Assembly: GCA_905331475.1 (NCBI GenBank)
Contig: CAJNYU010003956.1
Span: 1-64,000, forward strand
Direction: 5' to 3'
DNA from: Rotaria socialis
Lineage: Eukaryota; Rotifera; Eurotatoria; Philodinida; Philodinidae
DNA length: 64,000 nt
The notes under the pieces were generated by a model that saw only the letters and a list, made by a program, of their open reading frames with translations, ran no database searches and was not told where the DNA came from. Made by a program: the position numbers and the translations under genes. How positions within the stretch are numbered: position 1 is the first letter of the stretch; each line of letters begins with the position of its first letter. Of the stretch, positions 1 through 11,317 are shown piece after piece.

Positions 1-1429
1 TCGAGAGCTATCGAAATCACTATTTGGATGTTGATTATGACCGATTTTTCGTGAAGAAAATCAAAAAACTAAAAGTGCCTTAAAATTTTGTCCTCCACTT
101 TACATGATATTATAAAGACACGACTCGACAGTAAAAATAAAGGGGTTTAGCCCCATGTATGTTGGAAAGATTGACGTGGCTTGTATCTTGACAGAAACGG
201 AACTAACCATATTCAACGAAAATAGAAGCAATACAAGTATTTGCAGCTGTCACTAATTACTTTCGAAGTAATACTTGGAAATTTCCCGTAGTGACTTTCA
301 TGTTTATGGCGCTATTATATTCTTTTCTTTTCACTTCGGTAGTTACACGACTTGTGGTTTTTTTCACACCACAAAAAAAATACTTTTAACATTCTCTAGG
401 AAGAGTGACAGTTCTCTTCTATCGATTCTTTATTCGGAAGAACACACGGAAGTCCTTCTGACTGCCATCAACTATATAAAACAGTACGATGGCTGCATAA
501 TGGGTGTGGTCTCTACTGTGTCTGTCCGTACACATCTATTTTTATATATGATGGGACGTAAATATGAACAACCAACGTTGAAATAAGCATTCGGAAGTAA
601 GTGTTTCTATAAGGTAGAAGAATAGCATGCAATTTTAATATGTAGCTATTTTCAAGGAATAATGAAGATCAGTTGAATATATATCAATTGTGTTTTCTGC
701 AGAATGGAGAGTGGTGGGTCTTCTATCAAACTATGAGAGACTCTCCTGGTTTTTAAAATCATATTTTTAGATTTTGTTCTTACTAGAACTCGACTCAGAG
801 TAAATATTTAATCTGGTTCATTCTTCATAGTGGTTATTTTTAAGTGTATTATCAGCTGTAATGAGTATTTATCACATGTTTTCTTGTTCGAATCACTCCA
901 TGTTAAACTGAGTGTGGCACGTTTTTAGTGTCTGCTTCTTCAATTTTATGCGCTTGAAAAACGAATGCAATCTAAACGAAGGTAATAAAAACATTGAATC
1001 CAAGGTCACTTCTAAGGTGTCGAATGCATCATTTTTAACTGGACTATTTGTGTTTTGCTTATTATTTGCGACATGACTGCTGTCGTGAAAACAGTTTGAA
1101 GATATTGAAGTTCCTAGATTTGAATGTAGAAAGAAGTATCTTGTTCTTTGATAATTCCTCTTCACGCGAGACAAATGCTGTGTGAAATGTTCTCCACTCA
1201 GTTATCAAGACGCTTGCGCAATAAAAAAAAGGTACACTGAGAAATGCAAGTTGAGTCGTTTTCTGAAGCAGAAACTGAACCCACCATTTTTGCTTGATAT
1301 AAATGAATGAATATATCGACTTGTGCGATGGTGAACTGATCGAGATGTTATTCATTTGCTGAACTATATCCACATGAGTTCGATATCGTTGTTCTCACAT
1401 TTTCATAATTCATGATGTCCCATAGGCTT
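1..1429. other. No recognised gene
   Basis: AT-rich sequence with several short open frames, none with a recognisable domain, intron structure or repeat boundary. I see nothing I can support as a gene here. Confidence 0.5.
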
Positions 1430-1434
1430 ATCGC

Positions 1435-3223
1435 CCGTTAGGGTCAACCGCTTTTCGGATAATTTCTTTCCATTTCCGTCGGTTTTGCGCAAGATGGAAC
1501 AGGTCTTGTCCGCTGTATCCACACCATTCGATTATATCGTCCATTCATTCTCTACACGGACGTCCTCTTCGAGATTTTCCGTTGATTCTTGCAAATACAG
1601 TGTGTTTTATCAGCCTGTTATCGTTCCTTCGACAGATATGGCCAAACAATCGCATCTTCCTTCTTTTGACGTTATCTATGATGGTCTCTTTTCTTGCTAT
1701 CTGTTTTCTTATGTCTGTGTCTCTTATCATATCTTTCCAGCTGGTTCTTAATATTCTTCGATAGCATTTCATTTCGAATTCATCGCTACAGTTGTTGTCC
1801 CATGTGAGTAGACTACCAAGATATTCGAACTGTTCTACATTTTCGATTATGTTTCCCGCTATTTGAACATGTTTTTCGATATTTCTGTCACCAAATACAA
1901 GTGTTTTTGTTTTCTTTGCATTCATGAGTAGCCTTGCTTCTCCGGCTGCTACTCTTAATTGTTCTATTTGTTGATGAAGTGAGTCACAATCTTCTTCTAG
2001 GACGCCAATATCATCGGCGAGCCGTAGGTTGTCCACTAGTGTTCCACTGATATTTATTCCTCAATTTATCTGCATTGCTTTGTCCATTACTCGTTCGAGA
2101 TATGTAATGAACAGTAGTGGTGACAAAAGATCTCCTTGCCTGCTTCCAACACTGGTCTGAAATCATTCTCCTGTTTCCTTTTCTATTCGAACGGCTGATT
2201 GTGCTTTTTCAAATATGTGTTTTAGCAGTGTGATCATTTTGTTTTCGACTCCGCATGACTTGAGAACAGCCCATATAATTTTGTGTTTTATTGTGTCAAA
2301 AGCTTCTTGGAAGTCGATGAAGCAGTTACATATCTTTTTTTCTTGTCTTTTTTGCATTTTCTGCAAGCTACCTGAGTATTAGAATTTGGTGGACAATACT
2401 CTTGTCCTGTCTGAATCCTGCTTGTTCTTCCGACAAGTATGGATACAGATGGCGTTTGAGTCTGTTCAACAGTACTGTCAGTAGGATTTTTCCTGTATGG
2501 CTTATGAGTGAGATTGTTCGGTAGTTTGCACATTCGCTGAGATCTCCTTTCTTTGATATTGGTATGAGGATTGATTTTTCCCATTCTTCTGGTATTACTC
2601 CCTCAATGAAGGGAAGATACCTTCGAGTTCTGTAATCATCTCGTCTCCTCCGCCTTCGTCCTTATATAGCCCGCTGCAGTACTGTGTCCATCGTTGCTTC
2701 ACACCCTCTTTTGACTGTTGCATTGTACCATCTTGATTTCTTATCATCGTTATTCGTGGTGCAAAATTCTTTTTCAGTGTCTTTATTAAGCTATAGGCTT
2801 GTCTAGTATTTCATTTCATCACATTTATCTTGGATCCAGTTATCTTTGTTTTGTCATGCCGATTTCTTTACTTTGTTACACAAGTTTTTTATATAGCTAG
2901 CCGTTTTCTGCTGAAACATTCCTTATTTGTTTCATCTTACGTTTCTCGTCGGCTAGGTTGAGGGTTTGTTCTGAGATCCACGGTTTTTTGGCTCTCCTTG
3001 TAGTTGTTACAGTTGCCTGTAATGCATCTTTAATTGCTTCCTCAATCTTCACTGCATGTTCTTCTAGGTTGCACTGTGTATCTATGTCTTGGAGTCTGTT
3101 GACTAGTCTAGTTTGATAGACTTCTCTCCCTTTCTGACTCTTGAGCTGACTTACATCAGGTCTGTGATGCTGTTGTGGCTTGATGCATCGCCTTTTCAAT
3201 CTTAACTTGATGTTGCATAGCAC
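1435..3223 (-). pseudogene. LINE reverse transcriptase region (broken)
   Basis: Minus-strand fragments 3223-2897, 2584-2288, 2366-2163 and 2036-1545 form a reverse transcriptase in at least three frames. Seen motifs include CFIDFQEAFDTIKH (the catalytic block with the first Asp) and LADDIGVLEED, which corresponds to the Y/F-ADD active-site box. The segment near 1680-1545 (GHICRRNDNRL then RRGRPCRE) is the typical C-terminal region of these polyproteins. A TGA follows RPCRE where relatives usually have Trp; the frame then continues as MDDIIEWCGYSGQDLFHLAQ to a stop near 1435. Frameshifts and stops make it non-functional. Confidence 0.82.
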
Positions 3224-3286
3224 TGGTGAATGGTCTGAGCTGATATCTACACTTTGAAATGTTCGACAATTCGTGACTGATGATTT

Positions 3287-4198
3287 TTATCTCTTTTGAA
3301 TCAGCACTAGGTCAATCATATTCGTGTGCACGCCATCTGGTGATGCCCATGTCCATTTTCTATTTGCTTTCTGTTGAAATCGTGTATTGCAAATATATAG
3401 ATTGTGTAGCGCTGCGAACTCTAGGAGTCGATCTCCCCGTTCATTTCTATCCCCATACCCATATCTATCCATCACTGACTCCCAGTGTGTATTATCACTC
3501 CCAATTTTCGCATTCCAGTCACCAGTTACGATTAGTATATCCTTGTTAGACGTTTGTGTTAGTGCATGCTCGATACTATCGTAGAATATTTCGATTTCAT
3601 CATCTGATGATGCTGATATTGGCGCATACACGTGTATTACTGTGAGCTTGAATGGTGTTACATTGAATCTAGCCGTGACTACTCGCGAAGTAATCGGATT
3701 GTATCCTATTAGCGTCTTTTTTGCTTTTGTACATAATAGCATTCCTACACCTCTGGTGTGTGTAGTGGCTTCTCCTGACCAGATGAAATCACCACTTAGT
3801 GCTTCTCATTTTCCTGTGCAGCGTACTCCAGAGATCCCGATGACATCGAATTTGAAACGTTTCATTTCATTTCTTAGCAATTCTAGCTTTCCTGTTGCCC
3901 ATAACCTTCGAACGTTCCAGGCACCCACTATAAATGTGTTTTTCGTTATCTTCCACTGTTGTTGGCCAATTTTGACATTTGGTGTTACTACTGCTGTTGT
4001 TTTATTTGTAATTATCTGTCCTGCTGTTGTTCCTGTCTTTCCAATAGCCAATTTTTCGATTCTGTTCTGGTTAATCGACGGAGGACGCGGACCTTGTTCA
4101 CCCGAGTGACGTCCGAGTCGGTATGGTTTTCCATTTTCGTCGTCGTTCATGGTTGGTTTCTTTCGTCTTTTCTTTTTCGCAGACGGCGGCATCTGCAC
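3287..4198 (-). pseudogene. LINE endonuclease region (broken)
   Basis: Two minus-strand frames (4198-3806 and 3742-3287) together cover an apurinic/apyrimidinic-type endonuclease. The first has a WNVRRL motif followed by a region ending FDVIGISGVRCTGK, where active LINEs usually have SETRW. The second carries VTGDWNAKIGS, the GDFNA-like catalytic motif of the EEP fold, then RGDRLLEFAALHNLYICNTRF and the WTWASPDG motif, matching the usual order of this domain. In an active element it nicks target DNA to prime reverse transcription. The frame change between the two parts and the loss of a continuous frame into the reverse transcriptase mark it as a relic. Confidence 0.8.
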
Positions 4199-4320
4199 TG
4201 CTTCCGTCTAACTCTCCTCCTTTTTTCGGACTTTCGACCGGCACAGAGATCATTGGATTGTGGTCCCCATGGTGCAGTTGTTCTCACTTTTACCATACGG
4301 TATTATCTCACGTAAAATCA

Positions 4321-7300
4321 GCTTAGGTCTTTTTTCTCTTTCGTAGATTTTTTGAAGATATATATAATTTATCTTTAACTATACCATTTTAAAAATGTTT
4401 GTAATGAATTACAATATTTTCTTGTAAACATCAGAGATATTCATCGCGGGTGAGGATCTGCCGCTACCATGGTGTCAGCAACAGTGTCGCCATGAATATC
4501 TTTGCTAAGCATATACCGATTGTTTTTTTTAAACACGATTTATATCGATTTCAGATACCTTAAACTCGATTTAACATTATACGTCATCTACGTGTAATCA
4601 ATCTTAATCAAGTTCAACGTCCAATTATGCATTACGCCCCTTCTTAATTAATGCGAAGCACACAATCCAAGGAGGCACCGACTTCAATAAATCCATGAAA
4701 CAGGATTATCTTTCAAGCGTGAGTAAGTAAACCAACTGACTATTCCAAATATTCGGGGGTTTGCTGTATCAAGTTAACTAAAAGCAAATATTGACATTTG
4801 AATTAACAATTTTGTCATCACTACATTATCTGATTTCACTGAAATTCCAGCTTTAAATATTGATCGTATATTTCTATTATGACTTAAAAAGTTAGCCATC
4901 GTTCGCGTATTATATAACAAACTTGAAATATTTCAAGTTTCCAACAAAATCATATTTCTATCGTCACAGAAGTATAAGTCAGTTGTAACTTGACACTACT
5001 GAATTAGAGATAGAATTTCATATGTCATTGTTAAGATATTTGCAGTTGGTAAAAAATTCAGAAATTTTTCGACAACGAAAGGTTGTTTTACTTCATTATT
5101 CGAATGTCTTTAGGTTAAGAGAAGTAAGCGAAACTGATCCATCAACCCTGATCGTAGGCGTTTTATATTTCTTATCAAATTCAGTGACATTAATCACAAT
5201 CACATTACTACATCAGATGGATTTACGTATATTTTACCGAAAGGTTAGAAGACATAACTCATAGATATGAATAGAGGAACTAAGATAATCGCAGATAAAA
5301 AAGTCCCTTCAAAACGGAAGAGCTTGATAATTTCTATTAGTCATTTTTCAAAGTAAAATTAAGTACAGAACAAATCCTATGGAATCAAACTGTGATGTAA
5401 ATTAAAATAAGAGTGCTTGGTATTTTCTTATGATATAACCCATACATAGAAACAATCATTCCGCCTTTATTGACTTAAAATAAGTACTCTGGATTCTTCA
5501 CATTATAGCCACTGCGACATGCAACGTGTATTAGTCATGATTTTTATTGTTATTTACATATTTACAAAAGACTTATCGTGGACTTGTTATTCTATGATTG
5601 TAGGAGTATTTATTGAGACTTAAACTATATTTTCGACTGTTCCTGCCATGAAGATCTTAAAAATGATATCATGAGCAATGTATCTTGTTATGAATGAGCC
5701 CGGAAAAGTTGCATCTGCATTAAAAAAAGTAATTTATTTCCCGAAACTCGCTTCGTAATATCCAAATTTTTAATATAGAGAACAAAAAGGCTATTTTTTC
5801 ATTAGCTTCAAGCCAAAACCATCAGAAGAAAAAATACTGCTTCTTGGTCGTTACTTAAAATTGTTTTTAGGCAAATAAAAGTTAGCTATGCAAATATGCC
5901 TCAAGCGTTGTAATGCATAAAGGAATAAAAAAAAACTGCACGTTTCATGTAGCTTGACGAAGACGATATAATTTCGTCTTAATTTGTTTCAGTCCGTAGC
6001 AATAAATCTACCGCATGCTCTTGATGACGTTTATAATTTCTCGATTAGTTACATGATCATGCATTTTTTTTAGTACATTGCCCTTTTTCGTTTCCTATCA
6101 TGACAAGTATAATCTTTGCATCGTCATGCGCATGGCAAATAAATGTTTTTTTTTCGGACAATTTAAATCTAAATATTGAAGCGACTCATACCTATGCATA
6201 TTCAAGATGATGCGGCATATTTTACAAGGAACTACTCGAACTTTTTGTCCTCCGTTGTGATTAAATTAGCTTAAAATGATTTATATCAAGGAGTTATTTT
6301 TGAGTTGAATTTTGATTATTTTACTGAATGTTTTGATATTGCACAAAATGCACCGTATATAATCATGATCTAGAATTAAACTTCATGTACGTAGTTTAAC
6401 TCTTCGTATGAACTGAATTTTTTAGTCGAAAAATATTCTGTTTTCAAAATAAATAACTTTGCAAACGATCAATTTCGTGTCTCTACAAAGGAAGCCTTTT
6501 TTCCGATGGACATTATAGGATATTTTGTTTATCATGAGATTTCTCAATCGACATCATTTTGTTTTTTCGCTATGTACCTAACTCTTGATTGATAATCATT
6601 AAAATGACCATAGATCAATTGAAAAAATCTATTGCAATAAATTTTTGCAGACATTTATTAGCCTTACTAAAGTATCATTGTGTCTTCAGTACAGTATATA
6701 AAAGCATATTTGATTTATCTTTGATCTGATAGAGTATTTAAGGTTAACGATGATTTCACGATTTTACACTGCATATTAAACACTATTTGTTTTGAAATAT
6801 TAATAGAAAAACAAATCTCACCGAAGGAAAGCATGGTAACGTAACTTTTAGTCATGAGTATGCTGAAATGTTTCTAAGTATTTGCTACTAAGCAATGGTG
6901 AATAACGAAAAACAATTTCATGATTGCTTTTGTTGCCGTGTTATCCATGACAACTAGTCATACACGTGTCATCGATTGCGTCACATAAAACTGATGTAAC
7001 ATAACACGAAGATTCATGCTTACTAATTCATTTGGAAATGTGACTAATTTCTGATGAATTTATGGCGAATCCTGTTGGTTTATTACTCCTATTGATAGAT
7101 TAAGCGTATAGGTTTTTTTGGTAACGTGTATAAAAGTAAAATATAATCGATGTACGTTCATATTTGTTGTTGGCGCAGCAGAAATTTATTCAAACGGTAA
7201 TTATTCTTAAATATATGTTAGAGATATTTTCATCACCTACGTTTAATGTACTCTAACTTATTTAATTGCTACAACATTATCAGTTTGTTATAGGAGCTGC

Positions 7301-7938
7301 ACTACTGATATCAAATGACTGATTAACTATTTTTTACGTATCAAGATATTTGTCAAATTATATTTTAATAGTTTTTAAATTAATATTCTAGGAAAAAAAT
7401 TCTACTATATTTTAGACTATTCAAAATATCTATAACAATGAAGCAGCTTGGGTATATTTTGGAACCGATCGTCGCTACTATCCATGTGAATATATGGATG
7501 GTAGTGAACTGGCTCGTTACTAACAATTGAATTTTTCTTCCTATCAATTTACGTTATTACCTTGTTTAAAATTCTACCCAAGCATTTACTAGTTTCACTA
7601 AGCGACAGTAAAATTAATTCTTAAAGTTGTGTTTTTTAATAACGAGACCGCCGTCACTCGTGTATGATTGTTATTGGTTGCGTTCTATAACGAACCGAGA
7701 GAACGAATAAACGTTTCTTTTTTTCTTTCACGCCTGCGCTTGGAAATTTCCAACCTAATGTATTTACATCATTTATAAGCATCATGAAGATGGATTTTTC
7801 CAACATATCTTAAATATTTTTTGTACCGAAAAAAGGTGGGTAGAAAGTTCTAGATCTAACGATGCTTTTCTAACTTGTTCTTGAAGTTTTAGGCTTATTC
7901 ACAGTGCCTATTCGAGAAAGTATAATAGTATAAAATGC
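4321..7938. other. Long AT-rich stretch without recognised genes
   Basis: About 3.6 kb with only short frames (the longest about 80 codons, at 5022-5264) that show no domain and no plausible exon chain. No tRNA, TIR pair or tandem array was recognised. Confidence 0.5.
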
Positions 7939-8120
7939 CAAGGGGAAAAAGCGTATTTCTGTATTTCAAAATATTTCTGAGTATTTCTGAGTATTTCTAT
8001 GGATTTCTGAAATACCTAGAAATACGTATTTACACGTATTTCAGAAATCCAGAAATCCATAGAAATACTCAGAAATACTCAGAAATATTTAGAAATACAG
8101 AAATACGCTTTTTCCCCTTG
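7939..8120. repeat. 182-bp near-perfect hairpin MITE
   Basis: The two halves are reverse complements: it opens CAAGGGGAAAAAGCG and closes CGCTTTTTCCCCTTG, with a few short mismatches between. Inside, the unit TATTTCTGAG and its complement repeat. It is flanked by ATAAAATGC (7930-7938) and ATAAAATGT (8121-8129), an 8-9 bp candidate target-site duplication, which supports insertion as a small non-autonomous DNA element. It has no coding capacity. The superfamily is not certain; the duplication length would suit hAT or MULE. Confidence 0.8.
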
Positions 8121-8781
8121 ATAAAATGTCTTGCTAGAGCAATGAGGTAGATTTTGAGTAGTATTTATTTTTAGTAGATTTCGAAGTCGGGATCTGAGAT
8201 CAATTGGAATACTTTAGTTAGAAATGAATCACTTTTGCGACTGTAAAGAATAATTGCGACGATCATAATAGTCATTTTCAGTCGCCATTGCTTTTGCGCA
8301 TTAACTAGCCAGTTGGAAGTATATAATGGATGCGAATGAATGGATCATTATTTGTATGGAAGTATTTTCATAACTTGTAAAGGAACTGTCTGATTAATCA
8401 ATTTTGGAACGACTATTTTTAGTTTCATTGTACCACTGAGTGAGAAATTAATTAAAATATAGCCGCTTTGCTCCACAGAGACAAGTTAAGTTTGGAATCT
8501 AGCAGAATGTAAATTTTTATGGGAATTCCGTCGCACGAAATGTATGAATAGTTATTATTCTTTTATGAAATGAGCAATTTTTAGAGGTGTAATGGTTCGT
8601 AGAGCCGTTAGTCATTATGTGAAATTGCGATAACAGGAAGGAGTTTCGTAATTTTGTTTCCATCTTGCAACACTCCCTGACTATAGGACTGTTTAAATCA
8701 TGAAAATCGCATTTGAATATTCAAGTAAAACATAATCGAATTATAAATCTTATTTCTTCTAGATTTTGTCATACATCTAAA

Positions 8782-10838
8782 ATGAATTCTTCAGTCAAAA
8801 AATTTGAAACTGCTCATCACACTAGTATGTCACATAAAGACAACATATTAGAAATGCCATCAAAGTTGCGCAATACGAAGAAGGGCAATTTTCAATATTC
8901 CCATGCTGTACTTAGTGGAATCAGATCAACAATTCAATCAATAAAGAAATTTGGCGTTCACACTGTGGCTCATATGTCTGCCGGTGGATTTCAATATACT
9001 GGTAATGGCAATGCAGCCTGTTGTAAGGATTGCGGACTTGAAGTATCCAATTTGACATCAGATATGAATCCATTTACTATTCATTCTCAACGTCGACCTG
9101 ATTGTCCGTTTGTCTGTTCTATAATGACATCATCATCAGCGAATATACCAGCTCCTTCGTCTCCTCCTAAAACTACTATACGAAATCCCACGACAACCAG
9201 TGAACTTGAAAACCCTTTTAAACGTCAAAAAATTGAACCAATGGATTCGGAATCAATGTATACTACTCTACTCGAAACTGATTTAATGCAACAAGTGCGA
9301 AGGCGTTCATTTTCACATTGGTCACATCGTAGTATACCATCCAGTGCGCAAATGATTGAAGCTGGATTTTTTAATTGCAATGTTGGTGATCGAGTCATAT
9401 GCATTTATTGTAACCTTATTTCTCAACAATGGACACCCCACACAGATGATCCATGTGATGTACATAAAACACTTTCGCCTAATTGTATATATGTTAAGGC
9501 AAAATTAATACGTCCTGCAGCTTCATCGATAATTATTGTCAATGAAAATTCAATAGTAAATACTTCAGATATTCGTTCAGGAACAGTCAGTAATCTCGGT
9601 CCATTGAGATCGAATGATATTGTGTTTACAGCTTCATGTAATCCAGCTTATTCAGAAATACCAAAACGCCATGCATCCTATGCGACATGGCCAATTGAAG
9701 ATTTGCCACCAGTAGATGATTTGGTTAGAGCAGGATTCTTCTATACAGGTACAAAAAGTATTGTGACCTGCTTTTATTGCAATGGGTCATTACAAAACTG
9801 GGGTCCAAATGATAATCCAATGATTGAACATGCTCGTTGGTTTCCACATTGTGCATATGCTCGAAAATTATGCGGTGAAGAATTATATCGTAATATTCAA
9901 GAATTATATCGTAAAATTCTAGAATCTAAACGAGCACAGCAAGGTATGTTTGAAAAATTATATATTCAAAGTTAAAACTTTTTTATATATTTTTTTCCTT
10001 TCTAGAACACGCAAGAGCCAATGAATCAAAAGATCGAACTGTCCGTAATGATGTACCAAATACAAATGCACCATCACTACCACCAACAACAGATAGTCCA
10101 CAATTATTAATATCAAATGCAAGGACTTTATGGAAATTTGTTACTGCTCGATTAGATTTACCAATTTCACAACGGTTATTAGATCAAAATTTTAAATTAT
10201 CTATAATAAAACGATGCTGGGAAGATCAATTACGACTAAAACGTGAGTTAATCAAAGCACTATATTCTTTCATATCTTACCTATGTAACTATTTTAGATG
10301 ACGATTTTGTATCTGAATGTGATTTATACACGGCTTGCTTAATTCTCCAGAAACAAATCGAAAAGATAGACGGTAAAAAGGAGAATATTGTGATACCAAG
10401 CATAAAAATGAAACAAATTCGGGAACAAATTGGTAAGTTCTACTTTTCTTTTACGTACGTACTAATATTCTATTGAATTATTTTCCAGAAGCTCGTTTAC
10501 GCGGACAAACAGCACCAATTACTGACGCTGAAATGACAACATCATCGCAATCATTAACAAACGAATCAGTATCTTCTCAATCTTCTGTTGAATCCACATC
10601 AAAATTAACAGCGAGTAGTAGCGAAAACGAAGTAAAAATAACAAAACAAACAACTAGTGCCGACGATCGAAACCAATCAACGCCGTCTAACCCATGCGTA
10701 TTATGTCTGACAGAAGAAAAACGATTAGCATGCATACCGTGTGGGCATATGGCCACGTGCGTTGCATGTGGTCATTCATTAAGATCATGCCCAATATGCC
10801 GAAGAGAAATTGAGGCATTCGTTAGAATTTACATTTGA
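8782..10838 (+). CDS. Inhibitor-of-apoptosis protein with three BIR domains and RING (IAP gene 1)
   Basis: Four exons: 8782-9943, 10006-10242, 10298-10432, 10489-10838, with GT..AG introns of 55-62 bp and consistent phases. The ATG at 8782 is the first in frame. Exon 1 encodes three BIR domains: BIR1 (around GVHTVAHMSAGGF, CKDC then His and Cys), BIR2 (SHWSHRSIPSSAQMIEAGFF, CIYC...H...C) and BIR3 (SYATWPIEDL, CFYC...H...C), each with the CxxC-H-C zinc ligands. Exons 2-3 encode an alpha-helical, possibly UBA-like region (VTARLDLPISQRLL, KRCWEDQL). Exon 4 ends in a C3HC4 RING (CVLC, CIPCGH, CPIC). Family knowledge: BIRs bind caspases or IAP antagonists, and the RING is an E3 ubiquitin ligase. 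Candidate poly(A) signal AATAAA at 11061. Diverged from copies 2 and 3. Confidence 0.92.
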
Positions 10839-11317
10839 AGCAAAAATTCACGGATCTTCTACTCTCAAGTAGCCAATTGATATGTTCTGCCAGATATGCA
10901 AAAGATGGTCAGATTGGGTCAGTCGTTCACACTATTATAATTCAAGGATATTCAAAATTATGTTCTTTATTTTTTATATTGTTTTTAATGTTGTTATATT
11001 TGATAGTTTAATGTTGTTATATTTTGATAGCTTACCGTTGTCAAATACATTAATCATTACAATAAAATGAAGAAGAGGAGCAAGTACCATTAATTTTATC
11101 CATGAAGCATCAATTTATTGAAAAACAGATCTTTACGTATTAATACATACTTTTTAATTTTAACTGTACCATTTTGATGTAAATTTCATTCAATAAATCA
11201 AGCTATTACTTAGATTTTAGTCAAGGAGAAAAACAATTGTTTCATAAATGAAAACGATAAAGTCAATCATGTGGAATAGAGATTTTATTTTTGTTGTAGA
11301 AATTTATTAATTTTAAA

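Larger units (their letters stand above)
1430..4320 (-). mobile_element. Degenerate non-LTR retrotransposon (LINE), endonuclease plus reverse transcriptase
   Basis: On the minus strand the pieces lie in the expected LINE order: an endonuclease-exonuclease-phosphatase region (about 4198 down to 3287), then a reverse transcriptase (about 3223 down to 1545), then the C-terminal tail ending near 1435. The reading frame changes several times and carries stops, so this copy is dead. The N-terminal style (a GAWNVRRLWATGKLE-like stretch) is the one commonly annotated as craniofacial development protein 2-like, a label that derives from RTE/BovB-type LINEs; clade assignment is tentative. The 3' end lies near 1380-1435. 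No target-site duplication was identified. Confidence 0.85.

Noticed and set aside
8713-8781. Upstream extension of IAP gene 1
   Set aside because: The frame upstream of 8782 has no ATG; it only extends from a TTG codon, so 8782 is the better start.
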